Assembly: GCA_020636905.1 (NCBI GenBank)
Contig: JACJWX010000015.1
Location: 1-64,000, forward strand
Direction: 5' to 3'
DNA length: 64,000 bases
Origin: Actinomycetota bacterium
Lineage (GTDB): Bacteria; Actinomycetota; Thermoleophilia; Miltoncostaeales; Miltoncostaeaceae
The position numbers and the translations under genes are program-made. Below are positions 7,983 through 17,312 of the stretch, piece after piece; position 1 is the stretch's first letter, and every line of letters starts with the position of its first letter. The notes beneath the pieces were generated by a model. The model made no database searches. It worked only from the letters and a program-made list of their open reading frames with translations, and had not been told where the DNA came from.

Positions 7983-9036
7983 TCACGCGTCTGCGCCCGC
8001 ATCCTGCCCGTGGAACGCGCCACTCGCGCGGGCCGCAAGAGTGATCCGGGCCGCCGTCGCGTCAAGGATCTCGTCCCTCCACGCGGGGGTGAGGGCGTTC
8101 GCTGACCGAGCGCTGCGCGCCAGGCCGAGTTCACGGCTCGCCTGCTCCGTGTGCCCCTCGGCGAGCAGGATCTCTGCGAGGACCTGGTGGAGCGCGGACG
8201 TGCCCGCCAGGAGGTCGCGCGGCTTCACGTCTTCGAGGCGCGCGGGCCCGCGCCGGATCACCCGACCTGGCGACGATCCCCGCCAACGTGAGTGCCACGG
8301 AGGCACGTGTGTACCGATGCAGCTGCGGGGTCCGAATCTCGACGAGGCGCGCCTCCGCAGCGGCCAGGTCGCCCCGATCGACATCGCGGGCCGCAGCGAG
8401 CACTGTCATCGACGCCCGCTCAACAGACGTACCGGCGTCGGCGATCGCGCGCTCCAGGCGCTCGCCGGACCAGTCGCAGGGCCGGGTCAGCAGCTGCTCG
8501 GCGATGAGCGCGAACCGATCGGCTTCGGCTTCGGCGGTGGACCGTCGCGCGAGGCGCAGCAGCCGAAGTCCGTCAGTGGGACCGCCAGCGGTGGCCGCAG
8601 GAACCAGGGCGAATACATTGAGTGCCAGCATCCCTGCCGACGCTGCGTGCCCGATCGCTGCGACGCCGCCACTTCCCCATCGCTCGACGAGAATCCACGC
8701 GACCGCGGCCGCGCCAAACCCGACGACGGGACCGCCGACGACCATGAGCCGCACTCGGTTCACGAGTGCGCGCGCGCTCGACGAAGGGGGCGGAATCATC
8801 AGAGCGGCACCGCCGAACCGGCCCCAGCGGATGCGGAATCCGAAACCCGGTACGTAGAGGGCCGGCCAGCACCAGATTGCACCGATGCGCATGCCGCACG
8901 CCCGCCCAACGAGCGCGTGCCCCAGTTCGTGGGTCAAGACGCCGAGCAGCAGCGCCACGAGAGCCGCAGGAACGAGGAGCGGACCGCTGACGGCGAACAG
9001 CAGGAACACGACCAGCGCGAGGCCCGCCATTCTCAC
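7983..9036 (-). pseudogene. M50-type membrane metallopeptidase, frameshifted
   Basis: The first frame (9036 down to about 8250) encodes a membrane protein with LTHELGHALVGRACG, an HExxH zinc motif (HELGH at about 37-41) of site-2-protease-like M50 peptidases. More hydrophobic helices follow, then a helical soluble tail. That tail stops making sense near 8240-8250, where the frame turns into Arg/Pro-rich nonsense. It resumes in another frame, LEDVKPRDLLAGTSALHQVL, ending at 7983. Removing one base in the GC run at about 8240-8250 joins the two. Either a real frameshift or a sequence error is possible. Confidence 0.7.
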
Positions 9037-9198
9037 ACGGTGGACGGCTTCAGGCCCGATGGCCGCGGGTCATGTTCAGGGTTGTATTCCGCCATCTGCG
9101 AAAGCGTATGCCGTGCCATCCGCCACGGTCGAGCCCTGACGGGCGGAGCTCCCCCATCCGGTCCCCACCGAGCGGTGATCCGGTATGCTCCTCAAGAA

Positions 9199-9222
9199 CC
9201 TCGCGTTGAGCGGGGTTTTTTT
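9199..9222 (+). terminator. Strong rho-independent terminator upstream of the mscS gene
   Basis: Stem CCTCGC/GCGGGG (one T-G pair), 5-base loop, then seven T residues. No rightward gene ends just before it, so it terminates an unannotated rightward transcript or acts as an attenuator ahead of the MscS gene 44 bases downstream. Confidence 0.75.
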
Positions 9223-9266
9223 GTGCACGAACACTCTCGGGAGGGCGCCCGCTGAGCATTCGAGAC

Positions 9267-10262
9267 ATGCTCGACGTCACGCTGATCAGCACCACCAACA
9301 TGCGGGTCACGATCGGGGGCGTGCTGGGCGGGGTGCTCGCGCTCATCGCCGTGACTGCCCTCTCGTGGCTGCTCCGCCGCCAGGTGATGCGCGTGGGGGA
9401 GCGGAACCCGTCGATGAGCCGGAGCTCGCTCTACACGCTCACGCGGGTGCTCCACTACACCCTGCTGACCTTCGGTGTCCTCTGGGCCATCGACATCGCC
9501 GGCATCGCCCTGCGTGAGTTCGGGCTCTTCGCGGGCGCGCTCGGCGTCGGCCTCGGCTTCGGCCTCCAGGCCATCTTCAGCAACTTCATCTCCGGCCTGA
9601 TCCTGCTGTTCGACCGGTCGCTGAAGGTGGGTGACTTCGTCGATCTTCCGAGCGGAGCGAGCGGCGAGGTCCGCGACATCCGGATCCGGGCCACGCGCAT
9701 CACCACCAATGACAACGTGGACATCCTGGTCCCGAACTCCGAGTTCATCAACGGCAACGTCATCAACTGGACCCACCGGGACGACTCGCGCCGCCTGCAC
9801 GTACCGTTCGGAGTCGCCTACGGCACCGACAAGGAACTCGTCAAGCGAGCAGCCCTCGAGGCGGCCGACTCCCAGCCGTTCACGATGCGTGATCACCACG
9901 ACCGGCAACCCCAGGTCTGGCTGGTCGAGTTCGGCGAGTCGTCGCTGAACTTCGAACTCGTGGTGTGGCTGACCGCCGCGGCCACCAAGCGCCCGGTGGC
10001 GGTGCAGGCCGCCTACACCTGGGCGCTCCACACCGCGCTCGAATCCCACGGGATCGAGATCCCGTTTCCCCAGCGCGACCTCCACGTGCGCACCGTCACG
10101 CCGGCCGCGGCCGAAGCCCTGCCGGCCGCCGCGGAGGCGCAATCGCCGGCACGCCCGAGCGCCGTCCCCGCCGCCCCATCACACAACGATGCCCAGGCCG
10201 ACGCGGAACGGAGCATCGCGCGAGACGATCCCGACGGCGAGGGGGTGCAGGAAGGGGCGTGA
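9267..10262 (+). CDS. MscS-family small-conductance mechanosensitive channel
   Basis: A 331-residue channel that opens under membrane tension to release solutes during osmotic downshock. Three N-terminal TM helices (about 12-38, 55-75 and 80-115) end in the pore helix GALGVGLGFGLQAIFSNFISG, which matches the glycine/alanine-packed TM3 of MscS. The beta domain contains VGDFVDL, and VPNSEFINGNVINWT follows. The last about 50 residues are an Ala/Pro-rich tail without a family match. The ATG at 9267 is the first start after a stop in frame. An ATG at 9300 is also possible. Confidence 0.92.
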   Translation: MLDVTLISTTNMRVTIGGVLGGVLALIAVTALSWLLRRQVMRVGERNPSMSRSSLYTLTRVLHYTLLTFGVLWAIDIAGIALREFGLFAGALGVGLGFGLQAIFSNFISGLILLFDRSLKVGDFVDLPSGASGEVRDIRIRATRITTNDNVDILVPNSEFINGNVINWTHRDDSRRLHVPFGVAYGTDKELVKRAALEAADSQPFTMRDHHDRQPQVWLVEFGESSLNFELVVWLTAAATKRPVAVQAAYTWALHTALESHGIEIPFPQRDLHVRTVTPAAAEALPAAAEAQSPARPSAVPAAPSHNDAQADAERSIARDDPDGEGVQEGA

Positions 10263-10555
10263 CTGTCAGTGTCAACTGTCCCTCATGCCACCCGTATTGC
10301 GTTACCACGATGCGAGACGTGACTTTGTGAGACTCGGCACGACCGCCGTGGATCGCCTTCGCAGACCTTTTCTGAGCGAGGTTCCCGCGGCCGGAGGTGC
10401 GCCATCCTCCAAAACCGACCCCCAAGTTGTTTTCCGCACAAACAGTGAATCGGTCGACGGCCTGCGGCAAAGCCCGGAATCGGGGGTTCACAGGCGTCGC
10501 GGCCCGGCTACACTCGCGCCCATTCGCAGGGCAACAACCACCTGGGGGGCAGCAC
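10263..10555 (+). promoter_or_regulatory. Promoter region of isocitrate lyase
   Basis: About 290 non-coding bases. A plausible sigma-70 type promoter is TTCACA (10487-10492), a 16-base gap and TACACT (10509-10514), placing transcription start about 35 bases before the ATG. No operator was recognised. Confidence 0.5.
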
Positions 10556-12805
10556 ATGGGGGCGTTCGACGACGAGGTCCGCGAGACCCGTCAGTACATG
10601 GACGGAGGCCGTTTCAAGGAGATCACGCGGCTCTACACCGCGCGACAGGTCGTGGAACAGCGCGGCGTGGTGGAGACCGACTACACGGTGGCGCGTCGTG
10701 CCGCCGAGGACTTCTACGCGCTCCTGCGCGAGCGGTTCGGCCAGAAGCAGTCCATCACCACCTTCGGTCCGTACTCGCCGGGTCAGGCGGTACAGATGAA
10801 GCGTGCCGGCATCGAGGGGATCTACCTCGGTGGATGGGCGACTTCCGCCAAGGGTTCCATGGACGAGGATCCGGGCCCCGACCTCGCGAGCTACCCTCTC
10901 AGCCAGGTTCCGAACGAGGCCGCCGGCCTGGTTCGCGCACTCCTGACCGCGGACCGCAACCAGCGCTACAACCGGTCGCGGATGACCGACGCCGAGCGTG
11001 AGGCGACCCCCGAGGTCGACTTCCGGCCGTTCATCATCGCCGACGCCGACACCGGCCACGGCGGGGATGCGCACGTGCGCAATCTCGTCCGCCGCTTCGT
11101 CGAGGCCGGCGTTCCCGGCTACCACATCGAGGACCAGAAGCCCGGCGCCAAGAAGTGCGGCCACCAGGGCGGCAAGGTGCTCGTCCCGTCCGACGAGCAG
11201 ATCAAGCGGCTCAACGCCGCCCGTCTGCAGCTGGACATCATGGGCGTGCCCGGAATCATCGTGGCGCGTACCGACGCCGAAGCCGCGAACCTCCTCGACG
11301 GCTCGAGCGACGAGCGCGACCAGCCCTTCATCCTGGGCGTGACCAACCGGTCGGTGCCCACCTACCGTGCGGCGTTCATCTCCTCGATGCGCCACCTCAA
11401 CGCCCAGGGCGTCGAGGACGTCAACGGCCACCAGCTCTACGCGATCTCCGACGAGGAGTACGCGCACGCCGACGCATGGCTGAAGTCCTCCGGTGTCGGG
11501 GCCAAGATCGAGGAACTCGCCAAGGCCTACCTCGCCAGCGGCAGCAACGCCCCCGAGGACACCCTGAACGCGGTCTCCGACGCCTTCCTGGCCGCCTGGG
11601 AGCCCGAGGCCAAGCTGATGACCCTCGGTGAGGCCATCGCCGACGTCATGGCCTTCCGCGCCGAGGAAGGCGCTGAGTTCGCCATGTCCAGCGACGAGTT
11701 GCTCGAGTTTGCGAGGACCCACGGCTGGTACGCCACGCGTGCCAAGGCCAAGGAGATGGAGCTCGACGTCGAGTGGGATCCGGAGCACTGCCGGAGCCCC
11801 GAGGGCTACTACCAGGTCCAGGGTGGCATCCCGTACGCGGTGGCGAAGTCGCTCGCCGCGGCGCCGTTCGCCGACCTGCTCTGGATGGAGACCAAGACCG
11901 CGGATCTCAAGGACGCGAAGGAATTCGCTGACGCGATCCATGCCGTGTTCCCCGAGAAGATGATGGCGTACAACCTCTCGCCGTCGTTCAACTGGGACAC
12001 CACCGGCATGAACGACGAGGAGATGCGCAACTTCCCGAAGGAACTCGGGAAGATGGGCTTCGTCTTCAACTTCATGACCTACGGCGGCCATCAGATCGAC
12101 GGTCTCGCCTCGGAGGAGTTCACGACCGCCCTGCGGCAGGACGGCATGCTCGCGCTCGCCCGCCTGCAGCGGAAGCTGCGTCTGCTCGAGTCGCCCTACC
12201 GGACTCCGCAGAGCCTGGTGGGTGGCCCTCGCGCCGACGCCGCGCTCGCCTCGGCGTCCGGTCAGACCGCGACCACCAAGGCCATGGGCGCCGGTTCCAC
12301 CCAGGTGCAGCACCTGGTGCAGACCGAGGTGCCGCCGAAGCTCCTCGAGAGCTGGCTCAGCGACTGGGCCGCGCACAACAACGTGCCCGGTACCCTCAAG
12401 GTGCGCCTCCGCCCGGCCGTCGCCGGGTCGGACGTGCTGGAGCTCGCGATCCAGAGCGACGGCAACAAGCTCGCCAACATCGTGTTCTCCACGCTGGAGG
12501 ATCGCCGCGACCGCGTGATCCTGTCGGTGCGCGATCAGAACACCGATGACTCGCTGCGGCGCAAGCGCCTCTCGACGCTGATGCACACGTTCCTCATCCA
12601 TCGCTACAAGGCGGACGAGGTGCACTACCTCACGCCGACCGAGGACAACCGCAACCAGGTCCAGGGGCTCCACGAGCGCGGGCTGTACGACGCGACCACC
12701 GACGAGGTGGGCGCGCTCATCGTCGCGTCGGTGAACCACGCGAGGATCGCCGAGCTGGTCGACCCATCCGGGGTCGCCCTGCAGCAGCTGATCACCTCCG
12801 CGTAG
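10556..12805 (+). CDS. aceA: Isocitrate lyase, long AceA2-like type
   Basis: A 749-residue isocitrate lyase, which splits isocitrate into succinate and glyoxylate in the glyoxylate shunt. The catalytic KKCGH motif is present with C201, in the context KPGAKKCGHQGGKV. Metal-binding DADTGHGGDAH and NLSPSFNW are also intact. At about 750 residues it is far longer than E. coli AceA (434) and matches the long mycobacterial AceA2 type. The start is placed at the ATG at 10556, after GGGGGG; the frame is open further upstream but that part is not family-like. No malate synthase gene is seen in the window. Confidence 0.95.
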   Translation: MGAFDDEVRETRQYMDGGRFKEITRLYTARQVVEQRGVVETDYTVARRAAEDFYALLRERFGQKQSITTFGPYSPGQAVQMKRAGIEGIYLGGWATSAKGSMDEDPGPDLASYPLSQVPNEAAGLVRALLTADRNQRYNRSRMTDAEREATPEVDFRPFIIADADTGHGGDAHVRNLVRRFVEAGVPGYHIEDQKPGAKKCGHQGGKVLVPSDEQIKRLNAARLQLDIMGVPGIIVARTDAEAANLLDGSSDERDQPFILGVTNRSVPTYRAAFISSMRHLNAQGVEDVNGHQLYAISDEEYAHADAWLKSSGVGAKIEELAKAYLASGSNAPEDTLNAVSDAFLAAWEPEAKLMTLGEAIADVMAFRAEEGAEFAMSSDELLEFARTHGWYATRAKAKEMELDVEWDPEHCRSPEGYYQVQGGIPYAVAKSLAAAPFADLLWMETKTADLKDAKEFADAIHAVFPEKMMAYNLSPSFNWDTTGMNDEEMRNFPKELGKMGFVFNFMTYGGHQIDGLASEEFTTALRQDGMLALARLQRKLRLLESPYRTPQSLVGGPRADAALASASGQTATTKAMGAGSTQVQHLVQTEVPPKLLESWLSDWAAHNNVPGTLKVRLRPAVAGSDVLELAIQSDGNKLANIVFSTLEDRRDRVILSVRDQNTDDSLRRKRLSTLMHTFLIHRYKADEVHYLTPTEDNRNQVQGLHERGLYDATTDEVGALIVASVNHARIAELVDPSGVALQQLITSA

Positions 12806-12840
12806 TCAGCGCCGCCCTCGGGCGACCGGTTGGAACCGAT

Positions 12841-12868
12841 GGCCCCGTCCACACCTGTGGGCGGGGCC
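12841..12868. terminator. Stem-loop after isocitrate lyase
   Basis: GGCCCCGT and GCGGGGCC form the outer stem, CCAC/GTGG the inner stem, and ACCT the loop. There is no T tract, so termination is plausible but not certain. Confidence 0.55.
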
Positions 12869-12921
12869 ATCGGCGTTCACGGGCAGCGGCCGACGACGAA
12901 GGCCGGCTGTAGCCTCACCGC

Positions 12922-14328
12922 GTGACCCGCACCCACCTGCGAGCCGCCCCGGATGCCCCCGAGCCGCTGGTACGTGCGTTCGCGGAGATCCGGGACGAGT
13001 TCTCCATCCCCGAGGCGTTCCCGGCCGAGGTCCTCGACGAGGCCGACGACATCGTGCGGCGTGGTGCCACGTACCGCGACCATGTCGACCTGCGATCGCT
13101 GGCGTTCGTCACCATCGACCCGGTCGGCAGCATGGACCTCGACCAGGCCATGCACATCGAACGCGACGGCGACGGGTTCGTGATCCGCTACGCCATCGTC
13201 GATCTGGACGCCTGGATCCCCCTCGGCGGCGCGGTCGACACCGAGGCCCGGCGGCGGGGCGTCACCGTCTACACCCCGGACCGGCGCACCCCCCTGTACC
13301 CCCCGGCCCTCTCGGAGGCGGCGGCGAGCCTGCTTCCGGATGGGGACCGCCCGGCGGTCGTCTTCCACATCGCGGTCGCCGCCGACGGCGAGGTCGGCTC
13401 GGTGCGGATGATCCGAGCGGTGATCCGCAGCACGGCGCGCCTCGACTACCGGTCAGGACTGGTGGCGAACCTGCAGGCGGCCGGTGAGGCGCTCGCGGCC
13501 GCCGCCGCTCGACGGGGCGCCGTGCAGATCGACATGCCGGGCCAGGAGGTCGTGCGCACCGACGACACACTCGGGTTCGCCCTCCGGCTCGAGGAACGCG
13601 TACCCCAGGAGGACTGGAACGCCCAGGTCTCCCTCGCCGCGAACGTCGCCGCCGCACGGCTCATGGCCGCGGCGCGGGTCGGCCTGTTCCGGGTCATGGG
13701 CGACGTCGATCCGGTCCGGGCCGCCGGGCTTCGCGCCGCGGCCCGCGCGCTCGGGCTCACGACCTCCGACGACCGCGACGACCTCCGGGCGATCGTGTCC
13801 GCGCGGGGTCCCGCGGATGCCGTCGACCGCATCCGGCAGACGGCGCGGCGCCTGCCCCGCGGAGCCGGATACCTGGCCGAGGACGGACGCGCGACCATTC
13901 GTCCGTGGCACGCGGCGGTCGCGGCGCCGTATGCACACGCCACCGCGCCCATGCGCCGCCTGGCCGACCGCCACGTCCTGGACCTCGCGGTCCGGCTCAG
14001 CTCGGGCGGTGCGCCGCCCCGGGGCACCGCCGGCCTGATGGCCGAACTCCAGGACGTGATGAACACGGCCGAACGCCGCGCGGAACAGGTGGAGGCCGCG
14101 GTGGTCAACCTGGTCGAGGCGATGATGCTGTCGCACCGGGTCGGCGACGTCTTCCCGGCGGTGGTCACCGGGGCCCAGAACGACGGCGCACAGATCCAGC
14201 TCCGCACTCCCGCGGTGCGGGCGAACCTCAAGGACGTACCGAAACTCGAGCCCGGCGAGACGGTCGAGGTGCGGCTGGAGGAGGCGGATCCCGCCCGTCG
14301 GCTGGTGCGATTCGCGCTGGTTGCCTGA
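12922..14328 (+). CDS. RNB-domain ribonuclease (RNase II/R superfamily)
   Basis: A 468-residue exoribonuclease-like protein with a GTG start. The RNB core begins at about residue 55 with FVTIDPVGSMDLDQAMHIE, the metal-binding aspartate cluster of RNase II. HAAVAAPYAHATAPMRRLAD carries the conserved TAPMRR-type block near the end of the core. It lacks long cold-shock and S1 domains; only a short RNA-binding-like tail remains (about 410-468). The position of E. coli RNase II D210 is Gln here (DLDQA). I recall DLDQA from other actinobacterial members, so this may be a family trait. It probably degrades RNA 3' to 5'. Confidence 0.85.
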   Translation: MTRTHLRAAPDAPEPLVRAFAEIRDEFSIPEAFPAEVLDEADDIVRRGATYRDHVDLRSLAFVTIDPVGSMDLDQAMHIERDGDGFVIRYAIVDLDAWIPLGGAVDTEARRRGVTVYTPDRRTPLYPPALSEAAASLLPDGDRPAVVFHIAVAADGEVGSVRMIRAVIRSTARLDYRSGLVANLQAAGEALAAAAARRGAVQIDMPGQEVVRTDDTLGFALRLEERVPQEDWNAQVSLAANVAAARLMAAARVGLFRVMGDVDPVRAAGLRAAARALGLTTSDDRDDLRAIVSARGPADAVDRIRQTARRLPRGAGYLAEDGRATIRPWHAAVAAPYAHATAPMRRLADRHVLDLAVRLSSGGAPPRGTAGLMAELQDVMNTAERRAEQVEAAVVNLVEAMMLSHRVGDVFPAVVTGAQNDGAQIQLRTPAVRANLKDVPKLEPGETVEVRLEEADPARRLVRFALVA

Positions 14329-14336
14329 CACCCCGG

Positions 14337-14939
14337 TCAGGCGTGGAGGTCGGCGCGCAGCCCCTCGATGAGGGCGTCGAGCCCGAACACGAACTCGCCG
14401 TCCGGAAGCCCCCACGTGGTCGAGGCGAGGGCCCGGGAGAGATGAGGGTGGCCGTCGCGGTCGTCCGCGCCCTCGATCGCGAGCCCCTCGGCGCCGAGCT
14501 CGGCCATGACGTACCCGTGCGTCCACACGACCACCGCGTTCAGGGCCGCGAGGGCGTACGGCGCGTCGAGCCCCCCGGCGGCGAGCGCGGCGAGATGCCG
14601 CTCCACCACGTCCAGGCCCTGAACGGTGCGGACCGGACGTCGCGCGACGATGCCGAGCGCGTTCGGATGCTCCAGGAGCGTCGCGCGGTGACCGAGCCCG
14701 ATCAGGCGCAACGCGGACCCCCACCCGCCGGGTGCCGCCGTCGGGGGCGGAGGCGATTCGGCGACGATCGCCTCGACGACCAGGTCGGCGAGGCCGTCGG
14801 ACGACGGGACCGCCGCCCGCACCACGCCGACGTCGATGCCGGCAGCCGTCGCCACCGCGGCATGGTCGAGCCGGCCGGCGCCGTCACGGTCGACGACCGC
14901 GAGCACCGCCGAGCGCAGCGCCGCCCGGGCCTCGCTCAC
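14337..14939 (-). CDS. TetR/AcrR-family transcriptional regulator
   Basis: A 200-residue regulator. The GTG start at 14939 overlaps the stop of the upstream GNAT gene by 4 bases, so it is translated with it. The N-terminal helix-turn-helix region (about 8-55, DHAAVATAAGIDVGVVRAAV) is weakly TetR-like. The C-terminal part (about 70-195) fits a TetR_C domain, with VVWTHGYVMAELGAEG and a terminal LDALIEGLRADL typical of TetR proteins related to tetracycline-type repressors. The ligand and targets are unknown. Likely co-regulation with the acetyltransferase is inferred from the overlap. Confidence 0.7.
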   Translation of the reverse strand: MSEARAALRSAVLAVVDRDGAGRLDHAAVATAAGIDVGVVRAAVPSSDGLADLVVEAIVAESPPPPTAAPGGWGSALRLIGLGHRATLLEHPNALGIVARRPVRTVQGLDVVERHLAALAAGGLDAPYALAALNAVVVWTHGYVMAELGAEGLAIEGADDRDGHPHLSRALASTTWGLPDGEFVFGLDALIEGLRADLHA

Positions 14940-15403
14940 CACGGCAGGCCCCGTTCGAAGACGATGCGGTCCTGCCCCGGACCGAGGTATTCGGCTTCGG
15001 CGCGTCCGTGGAACCCGAGCGCTTCGTGGAACCGCACTGACGCCTCGCGATCCGGGGCGGCGAGCGCGCGGATCCGGGTGCATCCCCGAGCGTGCATGCG
15101 GCGCCCGAACTCCTCGTAGAGCGCCCGGCCGACGCCCCGTCCCCGCAACGTCGGGTCCACCATGTGGAAGTGCACATAGGCGAGATCGGGTTCCGGCTGG
15201 CTGCGCAGCCCCAGGAGGACCCCGGCCATCGCCACGGGGCTCCCGGGGACCGCGACGCACAGGCCGCCCTCTCCGAGCTGATCGAAGAACAGGCGGTGCA
15301 TGGTGAGGCCCACCGGATGCCCGAACCACGCGTCCGCCACGCGCCGGGCCTCGACGAAATCCGCGCCCGTCAGGGCTCGAAACCTGAGGGTGTCATCTGC
15401 CAC
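14936..15403 (-). CDS. GNAT-family N-acetyltransferase
   Basis: A 155-residue GNAT protein. The acetyl-CoA binding motif A is seen in VDPTLRGRGVGRALYEEFGRR (R/Q-x-x-G-x-G/A type), preceded by the beta4 strand LAYVHFHMV and followed by RIRALAAPDREASVRFHEALGF. It transfers an acetyl group from acetyl-CoA to an amine; the substrate is unknown. It is the first gene of a two-gene unit with a TetR-type regulator. Confidence 0.88.
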   Translation of the reverse strand: MADDTLRFRALTGADFVEARRVADAWFGHPVGLTMHRLFFDQLGEGGLCVAVPGSPVAMAGVLLGLRSQPEPDLAYVHFHMVDPTLRGRGVGRALYEEFGRRMHARGCTRIRALAAPDREASVRFHEALGFHGRAEAEYLGPGQDRIVFERGLPW

Positions 15404-15539
15404 GTGGGCAGTCTGTCACTCGTCCCGCATGTGGTGGGTGCCCCGCCGGGCGACCGGCGGGTAGGGTGGGTTCTGACATCGGCGGCCGGAAACCCGCGGT
15501 TCGATCGACCGGCGCCGCGACACCGACACGAGAGTGCAC

Positions 15540-17231
15540 ATGGCGACGATTCATCCTGCTGACTTCCCTCCTCCATTCACCCCATCCGAGCAGATCGTGC
15601 TTCCCACGGCCGGCGAAGACGAGCGCATCGAGGTGGGCGTCCTCATCGTGGGTGGGGGCCCCGCCGGACTCGCGACCGCCGTCCGGCTCGGCCAGCTCAT
15701 CGCCGAGGACGAAACGGTGATGGAATCGCTGGGTGAGGTGCCGATCGCGCTCGCCGACAAGGGCAAGGTCGCCGGGTCGCATCTGCTGTCGGGCGCGGTG
15801 GTGAAGCCGGGGCCGCTCAAGCAGCTGTTCCCCGACACCGATCCCGCGTCGATCCCCCACTACTGGGAGGTCGACAGCGAGGCCGTGTACTTCATGACGA
15901 AGTCCAAGAGCTTCCGGATCCCCCCGCCACCGCAGATGAAGAACCACGGCAACTGGGTCCTGTCGGTGTCGCAGCTCGCCCGCTGGATGAGCGAGCAGGC
16001 CGAGGAGTACGGGGTCTACCTGCTTCCCGAGACCGATTGCCAGAAGGTGCTCGTCGAGCAGGGCGCGGTCAAGGGCGTGATCACCGGCGACAAGGGACGC
16101 GGCAAGGAGGGCGAGGAGCTCTCGACCTTCGAGCCCGGCATGGAGCTGCACGGCAAGGTGACGGTGTTCGCCGAAGGGACGCCCGGCCATCTGACCGGGG
16201 TCGTCCGCGACCACTTCGACCTGAACCGGGAGTCGGTGCAGTCCTGGGAGCTCGGGGTCAAAGAGGTCTGGAAGGTTCCGACCCCACTCAAGAAGCTCGT
16301 CCACACCGCCGGTTGGCCCCTGCGGCTCAACCCGAAGTACCGCGAGTACGGCGGGTCGTGGCTCTACCCGATGGGCGAGGACATGGTGTCGCTGGGATTC
16401 GTGGTGGGCCTGGACTACCGCGACGCGACGACTTCCGTCCACGACCTCCTGCAGGACTTCAAGACGCACCCGCTCATCCGCGGCATCCTCGGCGAGGGTG
16501 AGCGCGTCGCGTGGGGCGCCAAGACCATCCCCGGATCGGGGCTCTACGGGCTCCCGAGCCGTCTGCACGTGCCGGGTGCGGTGTTCGTGGGTGACAGCGC
16601 CGGCTTCGTCGACATGGCCGCACTCAAGGGCGTCAACTACGCCGTGCACTCCGGCATCCTCGCCGCCGAAGCCATCTTCGAGTCGCTCAAGGCCAACACG
16701 GCGCAGACCCCCACCGGCCTGTGGGGCTACGACAGGCGCATCAAGGACAGCACGGTCTGGAAGGACCTCTGGAAGGTGCGCAACATCCGCCCGGGTTTCC
16801 AGCGGGGCATGCTGGTCGGCGGAGCGATCCACGGCATGGCCACCGTCACCGGGGGACGCCTGCCGAAGGTCGTCAAGCCGGTTTCCGACGCGAAGGAACC
16901 GGTGTTCCTCGGCAAGCGGACCTACTCCAAGCCCGACGGCAAGCTGACCTTCGACAAGCTTTCGTCGGTGTTCGCCAGCGGCAACAAGACGCGGGACGAC
17001 CAGCCGAACCACATCCGGGTTCGCACGGACGTGCCGAAGACGCTGGCGGTCGCCTGGGAGAAGATGTGCCCGGCGCAGGTCTACGAGGTGGACGAGGACG
17101 AGGCGAGCAACGGCACCGTCACCGTCAAGCTCAACCCGTCGAACTGCGTGCAGTGCGGTGCCATCACCGCCAAGGGTGGACGCCTGACCCCGCCGGAGGG
17201 CGGCTCGGGCCCGGAGTACACGCTCACCTAG
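15540..17231 (+). CDS. Electron transfer flavoprotein:quinone oxidoreductase (ETF-QO)
   Basis: A 563-residue FAD protein that passes electrons from acyl-CoA dehydrogenases via ETF to the quinone pool. The FAD-binding VGGGPAGLATAVRLGQL lies near the N terminus. VAGSHLLSGAVVKPG and GDSAGFVDMAALKGVNYA are family blocks. The C-terminal ferredoxin-like domain keeps C510, C536 and C539 (CPAQVYE, NCVQC), but the fourth cluster ligand expected at 542 is Ile (CGAI). The cluster may therefore be altered or absent. The ATG at 15540 is preferred, and an ATG six bases earlier is also in frame. Confidence 0.92.
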   Translation: MATIHPADFPPPFTPSEQIVLPTAGEDERIEVGVLIVGGGPAGLATAVRLGQLIAEDETVMESLGEVPIALADKGKVAGSHLLSGAVVKPGPLKQLFPDTDPASIPHYWEVDSEAVYFMTKSKSFRIPPPPQMKNHGNWVLSVSQLARWMSEQAEEYGVYLLPETDCQKVLVEQGAVKGVITGDKGRGKEGEELSTFEPGMELHGKVTVFAEGTPGHLTGVVRDHFDLNRESVQSWELGVKEVWKVPTPLKKLVHTAGWPLRLNPKYREYGGSWLYPMGEDMVSLGFVVGLDYRDATTSVHDLLQDFKTHPLIRGILGEGERVAWGAKTIPGSGLYGLPSRLHVPGAVFVGDSAGFVDMAALKGVNYAVHSGILAAEAIFESLKANTAQTPTGLWGYDRRIKDSTVWKDLWKVRNIRPGFQRGMLVGGAIHGMATVTGGRLPKVVKPVSDAKEPVFLGKRTYSKPDGKLTFDKLSSVFASGNKTRDDQPNHIRVRTDVPKTLAVAWEKMCPAQVYEVDEDEASNGTVTVKLNPSNCVQCGAITAKGGRLTPPEGGSGPEYTLT

Positions 17232-17312
17232 AGTCGTACGCGGGGCGTGCGGGTCGGGATGACCCGCGCGCCCGCGCGATGCCCACGACGGCCGGTCCCC
17301 GCGGTGCCGGTC

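Noticed and set aside
10508..12739. Open frame of 743 codons antisense to isocitrate lyase
   Set aside because: Composition is Gly/Val/Arg shadow of high-GC codon use; the plus-strand frame has the full isocitrate lyase motifs.
15393..17012. Open frame of 539 codons antisense to ETF-QO
   Set aside because: Shadow of a well-supported gene with no recognisable domain.
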